Source: Thermoleophilia bacterium UBA5186 (GTDB lineage: Bacteria > Actinomycetota > Thermoleophilia > Gaiellales > Gaiellaceae). From it: a stretch of DNA of 9,965 nt. The translations under genes were made by a program, and so were the position numbers. The notes under the pieces were generated by a model. That model was not told the DNA's origin, searched no databases, and worked only from the letters and a program-made list of their open reading frames with translations. Below, piece by piece: positions 5,803 to 9,965 of this stretch. Positions within the stretch are counted from its first letter, which is position 1; every line of letters starts with the position of its first letter. The stretch is taken from positions 1,402 through 11,366 of the forward strand of contig DHWI01000089.1 of NCBI GenBank assembly GCA_002413095.1. Reading direction: 5' to 3'.

Positions 5803-5812
5803 CGCGGCCGGG

Positions 5813-6199
5813 GTGGCGGGCATTCCCATCACTGTCCTCGTCGTCGACGACGACCCTTCGATCAGGCTCCTCTGCCGAGTGAATCTCGAGCTCGACGGCT
5901 GCACCGTGCTGGAGGCCGGCGGGCTGAGCGAGGCGCGCGAGCTTCTGAGCCACGCGAAGGTCGACGTCGTCCTCCTCGACGTGCACGTCGGCCGCGACGA
6001 CGGGCGGGAACTGCTCCGCGAGCTTCGCGAGAGCAGCCCCGCTACGCCGGTCGCGCTCCTCACCGGGAGCTCCGAGCAGGAAGCCGTCGAACCCGAGCGT
6101 GCCGACGCGGTGATCTCGAAGCCTTTCCGGCTCGACGAGCTCATCTCGACGGTCAAGGATCTCGCCGGACGGCGCCGCGAGATAGATTCCAGCGGATGA
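5813..6199 (+). CDS. Stand-alone response-regulator receiver (CheY/Spo0F type)
   Basis: This encodes a 128-aa single receiver domain with no DNA-binding or enzymatic output domain. The acidic pocket is VDDD (Asp12-Asp14), the phosphate acceptor is Asp56 in LLDVHV, and the switch residues are Thr84 (LLTG) and Lys103 (SKPF). All key residues are intact, so it should be phosphorylated by a histidine kinase and act by protein-protein contact or phosphorelay. No kinase is present in the window. GTG at 5813 is chosen because the receiver fold begins six residues later. A TTG at 5780 would lie upstream of the -10 element and overlap the divergent promoter. The stop overlaps the ATG of the following peptidase gene by 4 nt (ATGA), suggesting translational coupling and a shared role. 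Confidence 0.9.
   Translation: MAGIPITVLVVDDDPSIRLLCRVNLELDGCTVLEAGGLSEARELLSHAKVDVVLLDVHVGRDDGRELLRELRESSPATPVALLTGSSEQEAVEPERADAVISKPFRLDELISTVKDLAGRRREIDSSG
6183..6188 (+). promoter_or_regulatory. -10 element for the M3-like peptidase gene, inside the receiver gene (TAGATT)
   Basis: TAGATT ends 7 nt before the ATG at 6196 and lies in the last codons of the receiver gene. It would give a leaderless transcript for the two peptidase genes without the receiver. There is no -35 match or Shine-Dalgarno. The position is the same as at four other starts in the window. Confidence 0.4.
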
Positions 6200-7704
6200 G
6201 CGTCGCGGCGGCGAGGACACCCGCGCAGTACGAGGAGCGCCTGCAGCGCTACGTTTTCGAGCGCTCGGAAGAGGCCCGTGTGGTGCGCGTGGGCGAGAAG
6301 GAGACCTCCGAGCAGGCCGCGATCGTCGAGCGCTACGCCGACCTCTTCACGCGCGAGCAGATCGACGTTTTGTGCGAGGCAGAGGACGACGCGGAAGTCG
6401 ACGAGCGCGAGCGGCTCTACCGGCTGCGCAAGGCCTGCGAGAGCGGAATCGTCACCGCCGAGCTCGCCGAACGCGAGGACGAGCTCGAGAATGCCATCCT
6501 GGCCGCGGGGGTCACCTTCCGCGGCGAGGAGATGCCGCTCCGCAATGCCCAGGCGAAGCTGGCGGTGCTCGACTCCTACGCCGACCGCGAGGAGCTCGGC
6601 GAGATCCACGCTCAGGCCTCCGCGCGCTTCAACGACGACCGCCTGGAGCTTCTGCGCGCAGGCGAGGAGCTGGAGGCTGAGCTCTCCGGCGAGCCCGACC
6701 CGGTTGCTCGCTCTGCCGAGGAGAAGAGCATCTCGCTGCAGGGGCTCGAGCGCGCTCTCGCGGCCGCGAGCGAGCGCTCGACGGGCGCGTACGAGCGGCT
6801 CAAGGAGCACTGGTTCGAGCGGCTCCTCGGCCCTGATCGCGAGCCTGTCCCCGCCTCGTTCCACACCGCCTACCTGCGCCGGCTCTCTCCGCTCGACTCG
6901 ACCTACACGAAGGAGCAGGCGATCCCCGTCTGCATGGCCACGCTTCAGCTGCTCGGCTTCGACCTCGAGAACGAGCCGAACATCCGCTTGGACGTCGAGG
7001 ACCGTCCCCAGAAGTCGCCGCGCGCGTGCGTGATCGCCTCGGACCCGCCCAGTGTCGTCCACCTGATCACGCGCGCTCAGGGCGGCGTCCACGACTACCA
7101 GGCGTTCCTGCACGAGGCCGGGCATGCGCTTCACTACGCCGGCGTCGACCCCGGCCTCTCGTACACCTTCCGCAAGCTCTCGCGCGACCATGCGTTGACG
7201 GAGATCTACTCGTACATCCTCGAGGCGATCTCCCGCGAGCCCGCCTGGCACGCCGATCACTTCGGTCTCGACGAGGAGACTGCGCGCGAAAACGCCGAGG
7301 CGACCGTCTTTCTCGAGGCGCTGCTCTACCGGCGCTATACGGCGAAGCTGCAGTTCGAGCTCGACTTCTGGGCTCGCTTCGCCGACGACGGCGGCACGCC
7401 CGGCGGCTACTCCGAAAAGCTCACCGCCGCGACGGGAATCGCCTACCGCGCCGACGCATACCTCGCGGACATGGACTCGGGCTTCTATTCGGCCGACTAC
7501 CTGCGAGCCTGGATCCGCTCCGCGCAGCTCCGCAATTACCTCGCGGACGAGTTCGGCGAGGACTGGTGGCGCTCGTCGGCCACGGGCGACCGCCTGCGCG
7601 AGCTGTTCCGCGAGGGAACGCGCCCGACCAGCGAGGAGATCGCGGCCCGGCTCGGGTTCGACGCGCTCGACACCGCGCCGCTTCTGTCCGAGCTCGGTGG
7701 CTGA
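6196..7704 (+). CDS. M3-like zinc metallopeptidase (HEAGH, oligopeptidase-F style)
   Basis: This encodes a 502-aa protein with a gluzincin zinc site: HEAGH at 306-310 (His306 and His310 as ligands, Glu307 as catalytic base) and Glu336 in LTEIYSY, 26 residues after His310. That spacing resembles the AEIAS block of M3/oligopeptidase F. Residues 1-210 are charged and helical with coiled-coil character, as in the helical shell that encloses the M3 active site. Residues 360-480 are again helical. There is no signal peptide, so it should act in the cytoplasm, most likely on short peptides. Carboxypeptidase Taq (M32) was considered, but its HESQS block is absent. It overlaps the receiver gene by 4 nt and the carboxypeptidase gene by 8 nt. 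The product fits peptide recycling; a regulatory link to the receiver is inference from gene order only. Confidence 0.82.
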   Translation: MSVAAARTPAQYEERLQRYVFERSEEARVVRVGEKETSEQAAIVERYADLFTREQIDVLCEAEDDAEVDERERLYRLRKACESGIVTAELAEREDELENAILAAGVTFRGEEMPLRNAQAKLAVLDSYADREELGEIHAQASARFNDDRLELLRAGEELEAELSGEPDPVARSAEEKSISLQGLERALAAASERSTGAYERLKEHWFERLLGPDREPVPASFHTAYLRRLSPLDSTYTKEQAIPVCMATLQLLGFDLENEPNIRLDVEDRPQKSPRACVIASDPPSVVHLITRAQGGVHDYQAFLHEAGHALHYAGVDPGLSYTFRKLSRDHALTEIYSYILEAISREPAWHADHFGLDEETARENAEATVFLEALLYRRYTAKLQFELDFWARFADDGGTPGGYSEKLTAATGIAYRADAYLADMDSGFYSADYLRAWIRSAQLRNYLADEFGEDWWRSSATGDRLRELFREGTRPTSEEIAARLGFDALDTAPLLSELGG

Positions 7705-9382
7705 TCTTCCACTCGATCGGTTCCTGCGTTACGAGGAGCTGACCGCGCTCCTGCGCGCGTGGGCCGACGAGCACCCGCGCCTGCTCGAGCTCGCAAGCAT
7801 CGGCTCGTCCCACGAGGGGCGCGACATCTGGATCGTGACGGTCACGAACGCGGACACCGGCCCGGCTGCCGAGAAGCCCGCCTTCCTCGTCGAGGCGAAC
7901 ATCCACGCGATGGAGGTCACCGGCTCGGCGGCGGCCCTGCACCTGATCGACCGGCTCCTGCGCGGGCACGGCACCGACGACAGGATCACTCGGGCTCTCG
8001 ACTCACGGGCCTTCTACGTGATCCCGCGCCTGAACCCGGACGGGGCAGAGCTTGCACTGGCGGAAAGGCCGAGGTTCATCCGTTCGAGCGTCCGTCCCTA
8101 CCCTCGCCTCGATCCCGAGGACGGCCTGCAGGACGAGGACATCGACGGAGACGGCCGGATCCTGACGATGCGGCTCCGCGACCCGAACGGGGCGTGGAAG
8201 GTGCACCCGGAGGAGCCGCGCCTGATGATCCGCCGCGAGCTCGACGAGGGGCCGGAGGACGGCGAGTTCTACCGGCTGCTGCCCGAGGGCACGATCAGGA
8301 ACTGGGACGGCGTCACGATCAAGGTCGCGCCGCCTCTCGAGGGTCTCGACCTGAACCGGAACTTCCCGTCGGAGTGGGCGCCGGAGGGGACGCAGCCCGG
8401 GGCCGGACCGTTCCCGACGTCCGAGCCGGAGATCCGCGCGTTCGTCCAGGCGATCGCCGACCGCCCGAACGTCTGTGGCCACGTCGCGTACCACACGTTC
8501 AGCGGCGTCCACCTCCGGCCCTACGCAGGGAAGCCTGATGACGACCTCCCGACGCAGGACTTGCGCGTCTACGAGCTCCTCGGCGAGAAGGGGACTGAGC
8601 TGACCGGCTACCCGGCGGTCTCGGTCTTCCACGACTTCAAGTACGACCCGAAGAGCTCGATCACCGGCAGCGCGCACGACTGGTTCTACGACTACCTCGG
8701 CGTCTTCGCGTGGACGACCGAGTTCTGGAGCCCGCAGCGCGAGGCCGGGATCGAGGAGTTCGGCTACATCGACTGGATCAAAGAGCACTCGCCCGAGGAC
8801 GACCTGAAGCTCCTGCGCTGGAACGACGACGTCCTCGAGGGGCGCGGCTACGCCGACTGGACGCCGTTCCAGCATCCTCAGCTCGGGCCGGTGGAGATCG
8901 GCGGCTGGGACGTGATGTACGCGTGGGCGAACGTCCCGACGCACCTGCTCGAGCGCGAGATCGCGCCGCATGCGGAGTGGGCGGTCTTCCAGGCGCTCTG
9001 CTCGCCCAAGCTCGAGCTGCAGTCGTTCGAGGTGGAGGCTCTCGGCCAGAACACGTATCTCGTCCGGGCCGTCCTCTGGAACACGGGCTGGCTGCCGACC
9101 AACGTGTCCGAGAAGGCCATGGAGCGTAAGGCGGTGCGGCCGCTCGAGGTCGAGCTCGAGCTACCGGACGGCGCGCGGCTCGTCGGCGGCGAGGCCAAGG
9201 TCGAGGCGGGACAGCTCGCCGGCCGCGTGGCCCACCGGGGCACGTTCTGGTTCGGCGCAGACGGCTCGACCGATGACCGGACGAAGGTGGAGTGGGTGGT
9301 CGAGGCGCCGAACGGCGGCGAGGTCAAGCTCGAGGCGCGCCACGAGCGGGCGGGCACGGTGCGCGCGAGGGCCGAACTCTAG
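7697..9382 (+). CDS. M14 zinc carboxypeptidase with inserted acidic loop and C-terminal beta domain
   Basis: This encodes a 561-aa enzyme expected to remove C-terminal residues from peptides. The zinc ligands are His70 and Glu73 (IHAMEVTGS) and His266 (YHTFSG). The substrate-binding DLNRNF block is at 218-223, and catalytic Glu342 sits in WTTEFW. The second and third zinc ligands are 193 residues apart because residues 120-215 are an insertion. It carries DIDGDGRI (148-155), an EF-hand-like calcium loop whose last position is Arg159 rather than Glu. Residues from about 435 to 561 look like a beta-sandwich domain (FEVEALGQNTYLVRAVLWN and further strands). There is no signal peptide. GTG at 7697 overlaps the peptidase stop by 8 nt and no -10 or Shine-Dalgarno is visible, so translation is probably coupled. 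Its stop interlocks with that of the next, convergent gene. Confidence 0.92.
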   Translation: MADLPLDRFLRYEELTALLRAWADEHPRLLELASIGSSHEGRDIWIVTVTNADTGPAAEKPAFLVEANIHAMEVTGSAAALHLIDRLLRGHGTDDRITRALDSRAFYVIPRLNPDGAELALAERPRFIRSSVRPYPRLDPEDGLQDEDIDGDGRILTMRLRDPNGAWKVHPEEPRLMIRRELDEGPEDGEFYRLLPEGTIRNWDGVTIKVAPPLEGLDLNRNFPSEWAPEGTQPGAGPFPTSEPEIRAFVQAIADRPNVCGHVAYHTFSGVHLRPYAGKPDDDLPTQDLRVYELLGEKGTELTGYPAVSVFHDFKYDPKSSITGSAHDWFYDYLGVFAWTTEFWSPQREAGIEEFGYIDWIKEHSPEDDLKLLRWNDDVLEGRGYADWTPFQHPQLGPVEIGGWDVMYAWANVPTHLLEREIAPHAEWAVFQALCSPKLELQSFEVEALGQNTYLVRAVLWNTGWLPTNVSEKAMERKAVRPLEVELELPDGARLVGGEAKVEAGQLAGRVAHRGTFWFGADGSTDDRTKVEWVVEAPNGGEVKLEARHERAGTVRARAEL

Positions 9383-9965
9383 AGCGCGACGGGCGGAGCG
9401 ACGTACACGTGGACCTCGAGCGGACCGAGGCTGTCCGTGAAAGACCCGGCCGATGCGGCGACGCTGCCTGTGCCGTCGAGCGTCAAGAGCGTCCGGTCGC
9501 CGAGCGCCGGCACGACGATCGTGTCGCTCGCGGGGCTCCGTGACGCGTTGACGACGATCACGTAGACCGCGCCGTTCAGCTCTCGCGCGCCGACTCGTAG
9601 CGACGAGCCGCCCGCGCGGGCGTCAAGCGCCGGCTGGGTGAGTGCGGGGACGAGCGTCTCGATCTCCCGCTTCTCGCGCGCGATCTCGGCGGCAACCTCG
9701 GGGCTCCAGTCGTTCGGGAAGTAGCCGATGGCGTGCGCGCCCGCTGCGATCGCGAGCCACGTCTCGGCCCGCACCGTCTCAGGCGTGGGGTCGAGCCGCG
9801 GGTCGTTGCAGTCCATCCTGCGCGCCTCGATCCACTGGAAGGTGGGCTTGCCGCTCGCGAGCTGCACCAGCTCTTTCTGCGCCGCGAACACGTCGCCGAA
9901 GCTGTCGAAGCGGCACCAGCTCTGCAGCGGATAGAGGTCGAAGCCGACCACCTCGGCATTGGCGA
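9379..9965 (-). CDS. C-terminal part of a glycoside-hydrolase-like protein (partial)
   Basis: The gene runs off the right edge; 194 residues are visible and the N-terminus is missing. The first part looks like the last strands of a TIM barrel: EVVGFDLYPLQSWC, PTFQWIEARRMDC and ETWLAIAAGAHAIGYF. The Glu of QWIEA is placed like a catalytic nucleophile at the end of a barrel strand, and the WLAIAAGA block resembles that of GH42-type enzymes. The final 75 or so residues form a small beta domain (LRVGAREL, VYVIVVNAS and LEVHVYVAPP). The substrate cannot be told. The stop codon TAG (9381-9379) interlocks with the carboxypeptidase stop in a single CTAG, so the two coding regions overlap by 4 bp tail to tail. 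The acid/base residue and any signal peptide would lie beyond the window. Confidence 0.6.
   Translation of the reverse strand, partial: ANAEVVGFDLYPLQSWCRFDSFGDVFAAQKELVQLASGKPTFQWIEARRMDCNDPRLDPTPETVRAETWLAIAAGAHAIGYFPNDWSPEVAAEIAREKREIETLVPALTQPALDARAGGSSLRVGARELNGAVYVIVVNASRSPASDTIVVPALGDRTLLTLDGTGSVAASAGSFTDSLGPLEVHVYVAPPVAL

Noticed and set aside
5200..7260. A 686-codon open minus-strand frame extending the 191-aa protein through the receiver and peptidase genes
   Set aside because: The upstream part is a mirror of strong coding sequence on the plus strand, with compositionally biased residues and no recognisable domain. It is a GC-rich antisense artefact.
6196..7704. Carboxypeptidase Taq (M32) identity for the HEAGH peptidase
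   Set aside because: The downstream glutamate lies in LTEIYSY, closer to the AEIAS block of M3 enzymes, and the M32 HESQS block is missing.

Overview
This is GC-rich, gene-dense bacterial DNA with short gaps. It is probably from an actinobacterium, perhaps of the Thermoleophilia/Gaiellales type. That placement rests on base composition, protein style and apparent leaderless promoters, not on a marker gene. There are ten protein genes: nine well or fairly supported, plus one small candidate. I see no tRNA, rRNA, CRISPR array, insertion sequence or prophage block.

Layout from left to right. Bases 1-133 hold no assignable gene, but carry a 29-nt palindrome and a promoter-like stretch containing a perfect DnaA-box 9-mer. 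A 135-aa nine-cysteine protein of unknown function follows. Next is a GH25 lysozyme with a peptidoglycan-binding domain and no signal peptide, behind a leader with two competing hairpins and a strong Shine-Dalgarno. Endonuclease IV (nfo, minus strand) converges on the lysozyme gene and diverges over 43 bp from an MFS exporter gene. The exporter gene runs into gltX, whose product is an unusually short glutamyl-tRNA synthetase. A possible 42-aa gene on the minus strand overlaps the end of gltX.

Further right, a minus-strand gene for a 191-aa protein with a C-terminal membrane hairpin diverges over 37 bp from a three-gene cluster: a stand-alone receiver (CheY-type), an M3-like HEAGH metallopeptidase and an M14 zinc carboxypeptidase. 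The three overlap by 4 and 8 nt, so they are probably co-expressed. The last gene is the C-terminal part of a probable glycoside-hydrolase-like protein on the minus strand, whose stop codon interlocks with that of the carboxypeptidase gene in one CTAG.

The most consistent signal beyond the genes is promoter architecture. Five starts (nfo, MFS, gltX, the 191-aa protein and the M3-like peptidase) are each preceded by TANNNT exactly 7 nt before the start codon, with no Shine-Dalgarno, as expected for leaderless transcripts. I did not find a clear new defence or mobile system. The best candidates for something undescribed are the receiver/double-peptidase cluster, the nine-cysteine protein and the compact GluRS.
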